Shown here: in pieces, positions 19,662-28,609 of the stretch
Layout: every line of letters begins with the position of its first letter
Numbering within the stretch: the stretch's first letter is position 1
NCBI RefSeq assembly: GCF_001643305.1
Contig: NZ_LSGW01000011.1
Coordinates: forward strand, 1 to 42,788
Reading direction: 5' to 3'
Source of the DNA: Aeromonas salmonicida subsp. salmonicida
GTDB taxonomy: Bacteria; Pseudomonadota; Gammaproteobacteria; Enterobacterales; Aeromonadaceae
Length of the DNA stretch: 42,788 nt
Made by a program: the position numbers and the translations under genes
The notes under the pieces: generated by a model
Databases searched by the model: none
The model's input: the letters and a program-made list of their open reading frames with translations, nothing else
What the model was told of the DNA's origin: nothing

Positions 19662-19672
19662 CTTTGCTCCTG

Positions 19673-19690
19673 GCCGGGTGCAATCCCGGC
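19673..19690 (-). promoter_or_regulatory. Hairpin just before the FabH-like gene
   Basis: GCCGGG pairs with CCCGGC across a 6-base loop, within the 57-base gap after the VWA gene and immediately ahead of the ribosome-binding site of the FabH-like gene. There is no T run, so it is not a standard terminator. It may tune translation or stabilise an mRNA end. Confidence 0.35.
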
Positions 19691-19718
19691 TTGTTGGTTT
19701 ATTTGGGTAGAGAGGTCA

Positions 19719-20855
19719 TTACAACTGATCGATCGCCGCGGCGAGACCAGCCAGCGTCAGCGGATGCATACGCCCGCCAACCACGTCATTCATCAACTTG
19801 ATGGAGGGATGCCAAAACCACTCGCGCCTGGGGATGGGATTGATCCACACCAGCCTGGGAAAGTGTTGCTGCAGGCGAGCGAGCCATACCTGACCCGCCT
19901 CCTCGTTCCAGTACTCAACGGCACCACCGGGCCAGCTGATCTCGTAGGGGCCCATCTTGGCGTCCCCCACAAAAATCACCCTGTAGTCGCTGCCGTAGGT
20001 GCGCAACAATCTCAGGGTGTCGAACCGCTCCTCGAAGCGACGGGCGTTGTCTTGCCAGACGAAGTCGTAGAGACAGTTGTGAAAGTAGAAATACTCCAGA
20101 TGCTTGAACTCGTGGCGTAGCGCCGAGAAGAGCCGCTGCACCTCGGCCACGTGGGCATCCATGGAGCCACCCACATCGAAGAAGACCAGCAGTTTGACGC
20201 CGTTGTGGCGCTCGGGCCTCAGCTTCACATCCAGCCAGCCCTGACGAGCTGTGCTCTTGATGGTGTCGTCGAGATCCAGCTCGTCAGGATTGCCCTTGCG
20301 CACCCAGCGTCTGAGCTTGCGCAGGGGTGAGTCGTCGCTGAAGTTGCGATAGTGGCGGGCTTCCCACACCTTGACCGCCTTGCCATGCTGGCCCTCTCCC
20401 CCCATGCGGATCCCTTCCGGGTGAAATCCGCCGTGACCGAACGGACTGCTGCCGCCGGTCCCCACCCACTTGTTGCCGCCGGCATGGCGCTCTTTTTGTT
20501 CCGCCAATCGCTGGTTGAGGGTTTCAAGCAGCTTGTCGAGCCCACCCAGAGAGTGCAGCAGCGCTTTTTCTTCGGCACTTAACAAGCGTTCGAACTCCTT
20601 GCGTAGCCACTCATCAGGTAAGGCGTCGGGCAGCAAGTGGCTGGCCTGCAGACCGTCGTAATACTCGGCAAAGGCGCGATCGAAGCGATCAAAATGAGCC
20701 TCGTCCTTGACCAGCAGGCAGCGGGAGAGCTGATAGAAGTCGTCCATGTCGACACTGACCAGCCGGGCTGCCAGCGCGGCGTGCAAGTCCAGCAATTCGC
20801 GCAAACTGCAGGGGATCTTGTGGCGACGCAGCTGGCTGAAAAAGTCGATCAGCAT
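19719..20855 (-). CDS. VWA/CoxE-like protein
   Basis: Encodes 378 residues with no signal peptide. The C-terminal half holds a von Willebrand A-like domain whose MIDAS metal site begins FFDVGGSMDAHV (DxGxS). Further motifs are the FHNCLYDFVWQ strand and FVGDAKMGPYEI. It belongs to the CoxE-like VWA proteins, which pair with MoxR ATPases; known pairs help insert metals or mature enzymes and complexes, for example CoxD/CoxE for CO dehydrogenase. The target here is unknown. The central region is rich in charged residues and glycine (GGNKWVGTGGSSPFGHGG). It starts four bases after the moxR stop, so the two are co-translated. Confidence 0.85.
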   Translation of the reverse strand: MLIDFFSQLRRHKIPCSLRELLDLHAALAARLVSVDMDDFYQLSRCLLVKDEAHFDRFDRAFAEYYDGLQASHLLPDALPDEWLRKEFERLLSAEEKALLHSLGGLDKLLETLNQRLAEQKERHAGGNKWVGTGGSSPFGHGGFHPEGIRMGGEGQHGKAVKVWEARHYRNFSDDSPLRKLRRWVRKGNPDELDLDDTIKSTARQGWLDVKLRPERHNGVKLLVFFDVGGSMDAHVAEVQRLFSALRHEFKHLEYFYFHNCLYDFVWQDNARRFEERFDTLRLLRTYGSDYRVIFVGDAKMGPYEISWPGGAVEYWNEEAGQVWLARLQQHFPRLVWINPIPRREWFWHPSIKLMNDVVGGRMHPLTLAGLAAAIDQL

Positions 20856-20859
20856 GGTG

Positions 20860-21702
20860 TCAGTTGCCGCGACGGGCCAGGAAGGCCAGCTTCTCGAACA
20901 GGTGCAAGTCCTGCTCCGTCTTCAGCAGGGCGCCGTATAGCGCCGGGACCAGCTTGCCCGGTTCGCGGGTGCGCATCGCCTCGGGAGAGATATCATCGGC
21001 CAGCAGCAACCGGATCCAGTCCAGCAGCTCGGAGGTAGAGGGCTTCTTGCGCAGCCCTTCCACTTCCCGCAGTTCGAAGAAGAGCGTCATGGCCTCATCC
21101 AGCAACGCCGCTTTCAGGTTCGGATAGTGCAGGTTGACGATGGCCTGCATCTCGGCCTTGTCGGGAAAGCGAATGTAGTGAAAAAAGCAGCGACGCAAGA
21201 AGGCATCCGGCAGCTCTTTTTCGTTGTTGGAGGTAATGATGACAACGGGGCGCCGGCGGGCCTTGACTCGCTCGCCGGTCTCGTAGACGTCAAACTCCAT
21301 CCGATCCAGCTCCAGCAGCAGGTCGTTGGGGAATTCGATGTCCGCCTTGTCTATCTCGTCGATAAGCAGCACGGGCCGCTCATCAGCGGTAAACGCCTGC
21401 CACAGCTTGCCCTGGCGAATGTAATGACTGATATCCCCCACTCGCGGATCCCCCAGCTGGGAATCACGCAGCCGGGCCACTGCATCATATTCGTAGAGCC
21501 CCTGCTGGGCTTTGGTGGTGGATTTAATGTGCCAGGCAATGAGGTGAGTGCCGAGCGAACTGGCCACGGCCTCGGCCAGCTCTGTTTTGCCAGTGCCAGG
21601 TTCACCTTTGATAAGTAACGGTTTTTCCAGCACTATGGCCGCATTGACCGCCATCTTCAGCGCCTCTGAGGCGAGATAGCGATCGCTTCCTGCAAATCCC
21701 AT
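20860..21702 (-). CDS. MoxR-family AAA+ ATPase
   Basis: Encodes 280 residues from ATG 21702, favoured because AAAGGA lies nine bases upstream; ATG 21711 directly abuts that sequence. Walker A is GEPGTGKT (residues 33-40), Walker B is VLLIDEIDKAD, sensor 1 is IITSNNEKELPDAFLRRCFFH, which also holds the arginine finger region. A lid domain ends at about residue 275. MoxR ATPases form hexamers that act as chaperones with a partner VWA protein; here the partner gene is directly downstream. It is divergent from cysK with a large palindrome between. Confidence 0.92.
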   Translation of the reverse strand: MGFAGSDRYLASEALKMAVNAAIVLEKPLLIKGEPGTGKTELAEAVASSLGTHLIAWHIKSTTKAQQGLYEYDAVARLRDSQLGDPRVGDISHYIRQGKLWQAFTADERPVLLIDEIDKADIEFPNDLLLELDRMEFDVYETGERVKARRRPVVIITSNNEKELPDAFLRRCFFHYIRFPDKAEMQAIVNLHYPNLKAALLDEAMTLFFELREVEGLRKKPSTSELLDWIRLLLADDISPEAMRTREPGKLVPALYGALLKTEQDLHLFEKLAFLARRGN

Positions 21703-21775
21703 AACGTCCATTCCTTTGACGATAAGAGACCTTTTTGAGATCGAGGCCTCAGTAAGAAAGAATAAGCTCTATATC

Positions 21776-21800
21776 TTGTAATAACATATTGTTATAACAA
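21776..21800. promoter_or_regulatory. 25-bp palindrome between moxR and cysK (candidate operator)
   Basis: The arms TTGTAATAACA and TGTTATAACAA flank TAT; ten of eleven arm positions pair. It lies about 70 bases from each of the two divergent start codons. The size and symmetry suit a dimeric repressor or activator. CysB is the expected regulator of cysK, but its sites are less symmetric than this, so the regulator is left open. Confidence 0.55.
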
Positions 21801-21869
21801 ATCGTCACTTCTCATTCAGAAACCACAGGGTAATCTTGTTTCATCGCCGTAACAAACAGGGATAGCACC

Positions 21870-22838
21870 ATGAGCAAAATTTTTGAGGACAACAGCCAGA
21901 CCATAGGTCACACCCCGCTGGTTCGACTCAACCGTGTTACCAAGGGCCGCGTACTGGCCAAGATTGAAAGCCGCAACCCGAGCTTCAGCGTCAAGTGCCG
22001 TATCGGTGCCAACCTGATCTGGGATGCCGAGAAGCGCGGCGTACTGACCCAGGGCAAGGAGATCATCGAGCCCACCAGTGGTAACACAGGTATTGCTCTG
22101 GCATTTGTGGCCGCCGCCCGTGGCTATCCCATCACCCTGACCATGCCGGCCACCATGAGCCTGGAGCGCCGCAAGCTGCTCAAGGCGCTCGGTGCCAATC
22201 TGGTGCTGACCGAAGGCCCTCTTGGCATGAAAGGCGCTATCGCCAAGGCCAACGAGATCCTCGAATCCGAGCCGGGCAGATACGTTTTGCTGCAACAGTT
22301 TGAAAACCCCGCCAACCCGGAAATTCACGAGAAGACCACTGGCCCCGAGATCTGGGATGCCACCGACGGTCAGGTGGATGTATTCGTGGCAGGTGTAGGT
22401 ACAGGTGGCACCATTACCGGCGTCTCCCGCTACCTGAAGCAGACCAAAGGCAAGGCCGTGATCTCGGTGGCCGTCGAGCCAAGCGAATCACCGGTGATCA
22501 GCCAGCGTCTGGCCGGTCTCGAAATCAAACCGGGTCCCCACAAGATCCAAGGCATTGGTGCCGGCTTCATCCCGGGCAACCTGGACCTGACCCTGCTGGA
22601 CCGCGTCGAACAGGTGAGCAGCGATGATGCCATCGAGATGGCGCGCCGTCTGATGGAAGAGGAAGGCATTCTGGCCGGTATCAGCTCTGGAGCCGCCGTC
22701 GTGGCCGCCGCCCGTCTGGCCGAGCTGCCCGAGTTTGCCGACAAGACAATCGTCGTCATACTGCCGAGCGCTGCCGAGCGTTATCTCTCCAGCGCGCTGT
22801 TTGCCGGCGTGTTCAGCGAGCAGGAGTTGCAACAGTAA
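21870..22838 (+). CDS. cysK: Cysteine synthase A (O-acetylserine sulfhydrylase)
   Basis: Encodes 322 residues. The PLP enzyme forms L-cysteine from O-acetyl-L-serine and sulfide. Lys42 in [15 protein letters not shown] is the cofactor lysine. [12 protein letters not shown] binds the substrate and [15 protein letters not shown] binds the phosphate. The sequence and length match E. coli CysK (323), and the next genes are ptsHI-crr as in E. coli. ATG 21870 follows ACAGGGATAGCACC. CysK in other bacteria also associates with CysE. The upstream palindrome at 21776 may control it. Confidence 0.97.
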   Translation: MSKIFEDNSQTIGHTPLVRLNRVTKGRVLAKIESRNPSFSVKCRIGANLIWDAEKRGVLTQGKEIIEPTSGNTGIALAFVAAARGYPITLTMPATMSLERRKLLKALGANLVLTEGPLGMKGAIAKANEILESEPGRYVLLQQFENPANPEIHEKTTGPEIWDATDGQVDVFVAGVGTGGTITGVSRYLKQTKGKAVISVAVEPSESPVISQRLAGLEIKPGPHKIQGIGAGFIPGNLDLTLLDRVEQVSSDDAIEMARRLMEEEGILAGISSGAAVVAAARLAELPEFADKTIVVILPSAAERYLSSALFAGVFSEQELQQ

Positions 22839-22859
22839 GTGATCGGATAATTTCAAAAC

Positions 22860-22886
22860 AACGGCGCTCCCAGGAGCGCCGTTTCT
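22860..22886 (+). terminator. cysK terminator
   Basis: The arms AACGGCGCTCC and GGAGCGCCGTT (22860-22870 and 22873-22883) are followed by TCTTT. It lies 21 bases after the cysK stop. Confidence 0.8.
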
Positions 22887-23280
22887 TTATGAGCTAGACT
22901 GAGCACTTGGCAGCGCCACTCGGCCCCTTATTTTTTGGGGTAAAATAACAAACAAACGAGTGACAAAAAAAGCAGACATCCTGTGATAAATTTCATATCC
23001 TGTGCGGCGTCACGAGGTGTTTGCCGACTAGGTATCACAAAGTAACAAAGTGTTATTTTTCGTTATAAAATAATTTCAAGCCAGTATTTCTGCGGCTTGT
23101 AGCGCGATAACGGAAAAGAGTAGCGGCAAACACCGAATACTGCACAGAAAATTGACCTGGATTAAACCATTGCAGGTCTGATTTCGTTACTTTACAACAT
23201 ATCCATACTGACACGGTGAGACAAGGAAGCGTCAAAAGCATCCATCTCTCCAAAAAATATCAATAATATGGGGTGAAACC
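22887..23280 (+). other. ptsH leader and promoter region
   Basis: About 390 bases with no gene. It is AT-rich compared with its surroundings. It contains a CRP-like site (22982-22997), a CCCC/GGGG hairpin at 22924-22941, and TTGACC at 23152-23157 as a possible -35. A short plain leader ends in GGGGTGAAACC before ptsH. Several promoters are expected by analogy with E. coli ptsH, but I cannot place starts reliably. Confidence 0.5.
22982..22997 (+). promoter_or_regulatory. Candidate CRP site upstream of ptsH
   Basis: TGTGA-TAAATT-TCATA matches nine of ten conserved bases of the CRP consensus TGTGA-N6-TCACA. The E. coli pts operon is CRP-activated, which supports the call. It is far from ptsH (about 285 bases), which implies a distal promoter with a long leader. 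Confidence 0.5.
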
Positions 23281-23538
23281 ATGTACGAGAAGTCTGTTGT
23301 TATCACTGCTGAAAACGGCCTGCACACCCGTCCGGCAGCTCAGTTCGTGAAAGAAGCCAAAGAATTCCAAAGCGAGATCACTGTGGTCTCCGGTGGCAAA
23401 TCCGCCAGCGCCAAGAGCCTGTTCAAGCTGCAGACCCTGGGCCTGACCAAAGGCACCAACGTGACCATCCAGGCCGACGGCCCGGACGCTCAGAAAGCCG
23501 TTGAGAAGCTGGTTGCCCTGATGGACGAGCTGGAGTAA
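23281..23538 (+). CDS. ptsH: Phosphocarrier protein HPr
   Basis: Encodes 85 residues, the family's usual length. Active-site His15 sits in [13 protein letters not shown] and is phosphorylated by enzyme I at the cost of phosphoenolpyruvate. The phosphate then passes to the sugar-specific EIIA proteins, including Crr encoded downstream. The conserved Ser in [17 protein letters not shown] corresponds to Ser46, the regulatory site of Gram-positive HPr. It is first in ptsH-ptsI-crr, with 44 bases to ptsI. Confidence 0.98.
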   Translation: MYEKSVVITAENGLHTRPAAQFVKEAKEFQSEITVVSGGKSASAKSLFKLQTLGLTKGTNVTIQADGPDAQKAVEKLVALMDELE

Positions 23539-23582
23539 TCCAGCTTTATTCCTCCCCCACAGTCGTTTTAATAGGAAGGATT

Positions 23583-25310
23583 ATGATATCTGGCATTCTT
23601 GCATCCCCCGGTATCGCATTCGGTAAGGCGCTTCTTCTTAAAGAAGATGAAATCGTTATCAATCAGGGCAAGATTTCTGCTGACCAGATTGACGCCGAGA
23701 TCAACCGCTTCCTCGAAGCCCGCACCAAGTCAGCTGCACAGCTGGAAGCCATCAAAGCCATGGCTGGTCGCACCTTCGGTGAGGAAAAAGAGGCCATCTT
23801 CGAAGGCCACATCATGCTGCTCGAAGATGAGGAGCTGGAAGGGGATATCAGATCCTTCATCAAAGACAACAAGGCCACCGCTGATAAGGCCGTCTACGAG
23901 GTCATCGAGCAATACGCCAAGATGATGGCCGATCTGGACGATCCCTACCTGCGCGAGCGCGCCACCGACTTCCGTGACATCGGAACCCGTCTGGTGAAGA
24001 ACGTGCTGGGCATCGCCGTTGTCAATCTGAGCACCATAGACGAAGAGGTCATCCTGGTCGCCAAAGACCTGACTCCGTCCGAAACTGCCCAGATCAACCT
24101 GAAATATGTGTTGGGTTTCGTTACCGATATCGGTGGCCGTACCTCTCACACCTCCATCATGGCGCGCTCCCTTGAGCTGCCGGCCATAGTGGGCACCAAC
24201 GACATCACCGAGCGCGTCAACAATGGCGAGATGCTGATACTGGATGCGATCAACAACCAGATCATCATCAACCCGACCGCTGAACAGCTGAACGAAGCCA
24301 AGCAATTCCAGGCCCAGTTCCAGGCTGAAAAAGATGAGCTGGCCAAGCTGAAAGATCTGCCTGCCATCACCCTGGATGGTCACCAGGTCGAAGTCTGCGC
24401 CAACATAGGTACCGTCAAGGATACCGAAGGTGCCATCCGCAATGGCGCCGAAGGCGTGGGTCTGTACCGTACCGAGTTCCTGTTCATGGATCGCGATGCG
24501 CTGCCGACCGAAGACGAGCAGTTCAAGGCCTACAAAGAAGTGGCAGAGGCCATGCCGGATCAGCCGATCATCGTCCGTACCATGGACATTGGCGGCGACA
24601 AAGAACTGCCTTACATGAATTTCCCGAAAGAGATGAACCCCTTCCTGGGCTGGCGTGCCGTGCGTATTTTCTTCGATCGCGAAGACATCATGCACGCCCA
24701 GCTGCGAGCCATACTGCGTGCGTCAGCCTTCGGCAAACTGCGCATCATGTTCCCGATGATCATCTCCGTCGAAGAGTTCCGCAGCCTCAAGGCCACCGTA
24801 GAGAAGCTGAAAGCCGAACTGCGCACCGAAGGCAAAGCCTTTGATGAATCCATCGAAGTGGGTATCATGATCGAGACTCCAGCTGCTGCCGTGATGGCTC
24901 ATCATCTGGCTAAAGAAGTGGATTTCTTCAGTATCGGTACCAACGACCTGACCCAGTACACTCTGGCAGTCGACCGTGGTAACGAGATGATCTCCGCCAT
25001 GTACAACCCGCTGTCACCCTCCGTCCTGACCCTGATCAAGATGGTTATCGACGCTTCCCATGACAATGGCAAGTGGACCGGTATGTGTGGTGAGCTGGCT
25101 GGTGACGAACGCGCCACACTGCTGCTGCTGGGTATGGGTCTGGATGAGTTCTCCATGAGCTCCATCTCTGTACCGCGTATCAAGAAGCTTATCCGCAACA
25201 CCAACTTCGAAGATGTGAAGGCAATGGCTGACCAGGCTCTGAGCTATGCAACCGCCGCCGAAATCGAAGCCTGTGTAGATAACTTTATTAAGCAGAAGGC
25301 AGTCTGCTAA
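23583..25310 (+). CDS. ptsI: PEP-protein phosphotransferase, enzyme I
   Basis: Encodes 575 residues, as in E. coli. The N-terminal HPr-binding and phosphohistidine domain carries active His189 in [13 protein letters not shown]. The C-terminal TIM barrel binds phosphoenolpyruvate and has [27 protein letters not shown] and the conserved Cys in GMCGELAGD. It takes phosphate from PEP and gives it to HPr, the entry step for all PTS sugars. AGGAAGGATT precedes ATG 23583. Next is crr after 43 bases, in the usual order. Confidence 0.98.
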   Translation: MISGILASPGIAFGKALLLKEDEIVINQGKISADQIDAEINRFLEARTKSAAQLEAIKAMAGRTFGEEKEAIFEGHIMLLEDEELEGDIRSFIKDNKATADKAVYEVIEQYAKMMADLDDPYLRERATDFRDIGTRLVKNVLGIAVVNLSTIDEEVILVAKDLTPSETAQINLKYVLGFVTDIGGRTSHTSIMARSLELPAIVGTNDITERVNNGEMLILDAINNQIIINPTAEQLNEAKQFQAQFQAEKDELAKLKDLPAITLDGHQVEVCANIGTVKDTEGAIRNGAEGVGLYRTEFLFMDRDALPTEDEQFKAYKEVAEAMPDQPIIVRTMDIGGDKELPYMNFPKEMNPFLGWRAVRIFFDREDIMHAQLRAILRASAFGKLRIMFPMIISVEEFRSLKATVEKLKAELRTEGKAFDESIEVGIMIETPAAAVMAHHLAKEVDFFSIGTNDLTQYTLAVDRGNEMISAMYNPLSPSVLTLIKMVIDASHDNGKWTGMCGELAGDERATLLLLGMGLDEFSMSSISVPRIKKLIRNTNFEDVKAMADQALSYATAAEIEACVDNFIKQKAVC

Positions 25311-25353
25311 GATCGGCTGCAAACAGCGACAATCATCTCTAGGAGCTTTTACT

Positions 25354-25863
25354 ATGGGTCTGTTTGATAAACTGAAGAAACTGGTTTCCGACGATAGCTC
25401 TGATACAGGCGGCATCGAAATTTTTGCCCCGCTGTCAGGTGAAATCGTACCGATCGAAGATGTGCCTGACGTTGTCTTCGCCGAGAAGATCGTCGGCGAC
25501 GGTATCGCCATCAAGCCGGCTGGCAACAAGATGGTTGCACCGTGCGATGGTACCATCGGCAAGATCTTCGAGACCAACCACGCGTTCTCGCTGGAATCCG
25601 ACTCTGGTATCGAGCTGTTCGTTCACTTCGGTATCGATACCGTTGAACTGAAAGGCGAAGGCTTCACCCGCATCGCTCAGGAAGGTCAAAAGGTCAAGCG
25701 CGGCGACACCATCATCGAGTTCGATCTGGCCATTCTGGAAGCGAAAGCCAAGTCTACCCTGACGCCGGTTGTCATCTCCAACATGGATGAGATCAAAGAG
25801 CTGATCAAGATGACGGGTGCCGTGACTGTGGGCGAGACCCCGGTGATCCGCATCAAAAAATAA
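25354..25863 (+). CDS. crr: PTS glucose-specific EIIA component
   Basis: Encodes 169 residues, same length as in E. coli. The soluble beta-sandwich carries His76 (ETNHAF) and the phosphorylated His91 (ELFVHFGIDT), counting the initiator Met. It passes phosphate from HPr to the glucose EIICB. In its unphosphorylated form it blocks uptake of other sugars, while the phospho-form stimulates adenylate cyclase, so it is central to catabolite control. AGGAGC lies before ATG 25354. It is the end of the pts operon, with a strong terminator. Confidence 0.98.
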   Translation: MGLFDKLKKLVSDDSSDTGGIEIFAPLSGEIVPIEDVPDVVFAEKIVGDGIAIKPAGNKMVAPCDGTIGKIFETNHAFSLESDSGIELFVHFGIDTVELKGEGFTRIAQEGQKVKRGDTIIEFDLAILEAKAKSTLTPVVISNMDEIKELIKMTGAVTVGETPVIRIKK

Positions 25864-25895
25864 TGCACGGCTGGTTCAAGCCAGTTGCTGCAACG

Positions 25896-25927
25896 AAAAA
25901 CCGAAGCCATGTGCTTCGGTTTTTTTA
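25896..25927. terminator. Bidirectional terminator between crr and the diguanylate cyclase gene
   Basis: The stem AAAACCGAAGC (25897-25907) pairs with GCTTCGGTTTT (25913-25923) across a loop CATGT, with A5 and T7 flanks. It serves crr and the convergent cyclase gene. Confidence 0.88.
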
Positions 25928-25951
25928 TGAAAAAATGGCAGTGAATACCGA

Positions 25952-26914
25952 CTACTCCTTGCCAAACAATACCCGGTTTCGCCCCTGCGCCTTCGCCTGA
26001 TACAGCGCCCTGTCCGCCACCAGCAACAGGTTGTCGAGGCTTTGTCCCGTCGTCAGCGTGGCGCAGCCAAAACTCATCGTCAGTGAGAAATGGTGATGGT
26101 GCCAATTTATCTGACTGGCAGACAACAGCTGTCGCAGTTGCTCGGCCCGAGAGACTACTCGCGCGGCATCAGCTCCCGGCAGGATCAGCAGGAACTCCTC
26201 CCCTCCCCAGCGCGCCAGACACTCCTTTTCCTGCAACTGCTCCTCCATGATGCGGGCAACCCCACACAAGGCCGCGTCCCCGGCGGGATGACCATATCGA
26301 TCGTTGACCTGCTTGAAGTGATCAACATCGCACAGGATCACTGACAAGGGTCGCCCCTGCAGCCAGTGCGCCTGCAGTTGCTGCTCGGCTCCGCGCCGGT
26401 TGCTGAGTTCTGTCAGTGGGTCGGTACAGGAGAGGCGACTGACCTCCTCTATCATGCAGTGCAGATCGTGAATGTCGCGAAACGTCACTATGTGCCAGCC
26501 GGGCATGGCATCGGCCGTCAATTGGGCTGTGATGGTAAACCAGCGATGCTGGCCATTCTTACAGTAAATCCGGGTAGACATCTCCGCCACGGCAGAGCCG
26601 TTGGCCAGACAGGTCATGACAACCTGATTCCAGTCCTGGATGGCTTGAGTTCTGGTCTGCTCATCGTGATAGACAGTCGCAAACCAGGCTGTCATATCCG
26701 GCAACTCGGCCAGGGTGTAACCCAGCTGCGCAGAGAAGGCCTGATTCACGAACCTGTGATGCCGGATGGGAATGTTCGACAGGGTTGTTGGTATTGTGCC
26801 AAGAGTATCACCACAGACCGCCTCTGAAATGAGGATCGGTATCGGGATCACATCAAAGGATCGAAACAGTATCTGCTGCAGTTCGCTCAATATCGCTGAC
26901 TCGGATATGTTCAA
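25952..26914 (-). CDS. PAS-GGDEF diguanylate cyclase
   Basis: Encodes 320 residues from a TTG start at 26914, chosen because AAGGGA lies seven bases upstream. A longer ATG frame (27028) would overlap the upstream gene by 52 bases and lacks such a site. A PAS-type sensor segment (about 20-150, with FVNQAFSAQLGYTLAEL) precedes the cyclase domain (about 160-320). That domain has CDVDHFKQVNDRYGHPAGD and an intact active site RWGGEEFLL, so it should make c-di-GMP from two GTP. The inhibitory RxxD site normally just upstream of GGEEF is absent. There are no membrane segments. It follows the binding-protein gene by 62 bases. Confidence 0.88.
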   Translation of the reverse strand: MNISESAILSELQQILFRSFDVIPIPILISEAVCGDTLGTIPTTLSNIPIRHHRFVNQAFSAQLGYTLAELPDMTAWFATVYHDEQTRTQAIQDWNQVVMTCLANGSAVAEMSTRIYCKNGQHRWFTITAQLTADAMPGWHIVTFRDIHDLHCMIEEVSRLSCTDPLTELSNRRGAEQQLQAHWLQGRPLSVILCDVDHFKQVNDRYGHPAGDAALCGVARIMEEQLQEKECLARWGGEEFLLILPGADAARVVSRAEQLRQLLSASQINWHHHHFSLTMSFGCATLTTGQSLDNLLLVADRALYQAKAQGRNRVLFGKE

Positions 26915-26976
26915 GGTATTTCCCTTACCAATATTTCGCTCAACAGTAAGTGAGTCCGCAGGCTGGGTAAATCCGC

Positions 26977-27795
26977 TTATTGAGCCTCTCGGACCACCTT
27001 GGTCGCAGTGTTCTCTCCCGGTTGCCACTCCTGATAGGGGCCATGGATGGCAGAGTAGATCTTGTCCAGCTGACCGGAGGCCTTGAGCTTGCCGATGGAC
27101 TGTGTCAGGAAACGGTCCACCCTATCCCCCTTCTCTCCTTTCGGGATAATAAACACATCGTCGAACTCGCCGAAATAGACGCGGTGGATATTGGTCAGCC
27201 CCATCTTCCTCAATGCAAAATCGGCCTCCTCCTGCGCCCAGAGAAAGGCGTCGATACGGCCCCTGCTCAGTTTGCCAAGGGACTGCTCGATTGAGAGGGA
27301 ACGCTTGACCGAGAAGGGCCAGAAGTCGCTCACCCCCTCGATGAGCAGATCCCGCTTGGTGTACTCATAACCGAGTACCATGGCAGGCGTAATCGGAGCT
27401 GTGCTGTTGCTGTAAAGCACATGGGTCACTTTGCCAAAGGTCACAGAACTGAAACGATAGGGGAGCATGGATTCATCGATATAGGGATTGCGCAACGCGG
27501 GCAGATTGAAGTCCGCTTCCCCCACCACCACGCTGCGGGTTGCCCGCGACATGGGATAGACCATCACGCTCACCTCGACCCCGTCGTCCAGATCGGCGAT
27601 AGCCTTGACCAGATTGACAAAGGGGCCGCTACCATCGGAATCGATGAGCCCCGGCAACAGGCCCAGATAGGCAGAAAAGCGCGTTGGATGTTCAGACTCG
27701 GCCGCAGAGAGGCGGCCATTGCTGCTCCCCATCCCCCCTGCCACCAGGGCGCACAACATGAACAGGAGACCCTTACCCAAGCCGACATGTTTCAT
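26977..27795 (-). CDS. Periplasmic solute-binding protein (type 2 family)
   Basis: Encodes 272 residues. The signal peptide begins MKHVGLGKGLLFMLCALVAGG, with likely cleavage near residue 31 (LSAAES). The mature part looks like an extracellular solute-binding protein family 3 relative: an early RFSAYLGLLPGLID strand, an LPALRNPYIDES loop, a LGKLSRGRIDAFLWAQEEADF hinge region and a C-terminal LDKIYSAIHGPYQEW helix. No permease or ATPase gene is nearby. The cyclase gene directly downstream suggests sensing instead of transport. The ligand is unknown. Confidence 0.8.
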   Translation of the reverse strand: MKHVGLGKGLLFMLCALVAGGMGSSNGRLSAAESEHPTRFSAYLGLLPGLIDSDGSGPFVNLVKAIADLDDGVEVSVMVYPMSRATRSVVVGEADFNLPALRNPYIDESMLPYRFSSVTFGKVTHVLYSNSTAPITPAMVLGYEYTKRDLLIEGVSDFWPFSVKRSLSIEQSLGKLSRGRIDAFLWAQEEADFALRKMGLTNIHRVYFGEFDDVFIIPKGEKGDRVDRFLTQSIGKLKASGQLDKIYSAIHGPYQEWQPGENTATKVVREAQ

Positions 27796-28032
27796 GGATC
27801 AAACCCTCGTCATCACTGCCATAGCGGGCAGGGTTATCAGAAGCATAGCTCCGTGATGAAAGGTACATCCACAGCCAGCGGGATAAGCATTCAGTGTTAA
27901 AAAGTTATCTGGATCAATGTTTGCCCTGACAAGTCTCGTAACATGGAAAGGGATACACCAAGGTCCGGCCATCCCAAGCCCACCCAACGAGATAAAAAGT
28001 AATGCAATGAGCGCCCCGAGAAGGACACGAGC

Positions 28033-28581
28033 ATGTTGAAAAATACCGAACAGCGTTATGGCAGCCTGAGTATCGGGCTGCACTGGTTGACCCTGCTATT
28101 GATGATGGCCGTCTACGCATTGATGGAGTTCAGGGATATTTTCCCCAAGGGCTCGGCCGGCCGTGACCTGATGAAGGAGTGGCACTTCATGGTGGGCTTG
28201 TTGATCCTGGCGCAGGTCGTTGTACGGCTGCTGGTGCGCTTTAGCAGCCCGTTACCCCGCATAGTGCCCACCCTGTCACCCCTGATGCGAACACTGGGTC
28301 ACCTCGCCCATCTGGCACTGTACGGCTTTCTCATCCTTGCTCCGCTGCTGGGTTGGTTGCTCCTCAGCGCAGGCGGCAAGCCCATCCCCTTCTTCGGATG
28401 TGAGCTGCCCGCCCTGCTTGCACCGGATGATGGTCTGAAGGGGACGATCAAGGATCTGCACGAAACACTGGCCAACATAGGCTATGCCCTGATCGCCCTG
28501 CATGCGGCGGCAGCCATCTATCACCATCATGTGCTCAAGGACAACACCTTGACCAATATGTGGCCCGAGCGCCGCAGCTAA
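28033..28581 (+). CDS. cybB: Cytochrome b561
   Basis: Encodes 182 residues (E. coli CybB 176). This is a four-helix inner-membrane di-haem b protein. Helix 1 carries His17 (IGLHWLTLL), helix 2 carries His51 (EWHFMVG), and further histidines stand in DLHETLANIGYALIALHAAAAIYHHH. E. coli CybB transfers electrons from ubiquinol to oxygen, giving superoxide in vitro. AAGGA lies before ATG 28033. It is a single gene, divergent from the binding-protein gene and convergent with the bactofilin. Confidence 0.92.
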   Translation: MLKNTEQRYGSLSIGLHWLTLLLMMAVYALMEFRDIFPKGSAGRDLMKEWHFMVGLLILAQVVVRLLVRFSSPLPRIVPTLSPLMRTLGHLAHLALYGFLILAPLLGWLLLSAGGKPIPFFGCELPALLAPDDGLKGTIKDLHETLANIGYALIALHAAAAIYHHHVLKDNTLTNMWPERRS

Positions 28582-28586
28582 ACAGT

Positions 28587-28607
28587 GGGGGCATACTGGC
28601 CCCCTTT
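28587..28607. terminator. Terminator between cybB and the bactofilin gene
   Basis: GGGGGC and GCCCCC arms with loop ATACTG are followed by TTTG. It lies in the 28-base gap between convergent genes, with a clear T run only on the cybB side. Confidence 0.65.
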
Positions 28608-28609
28608 GT

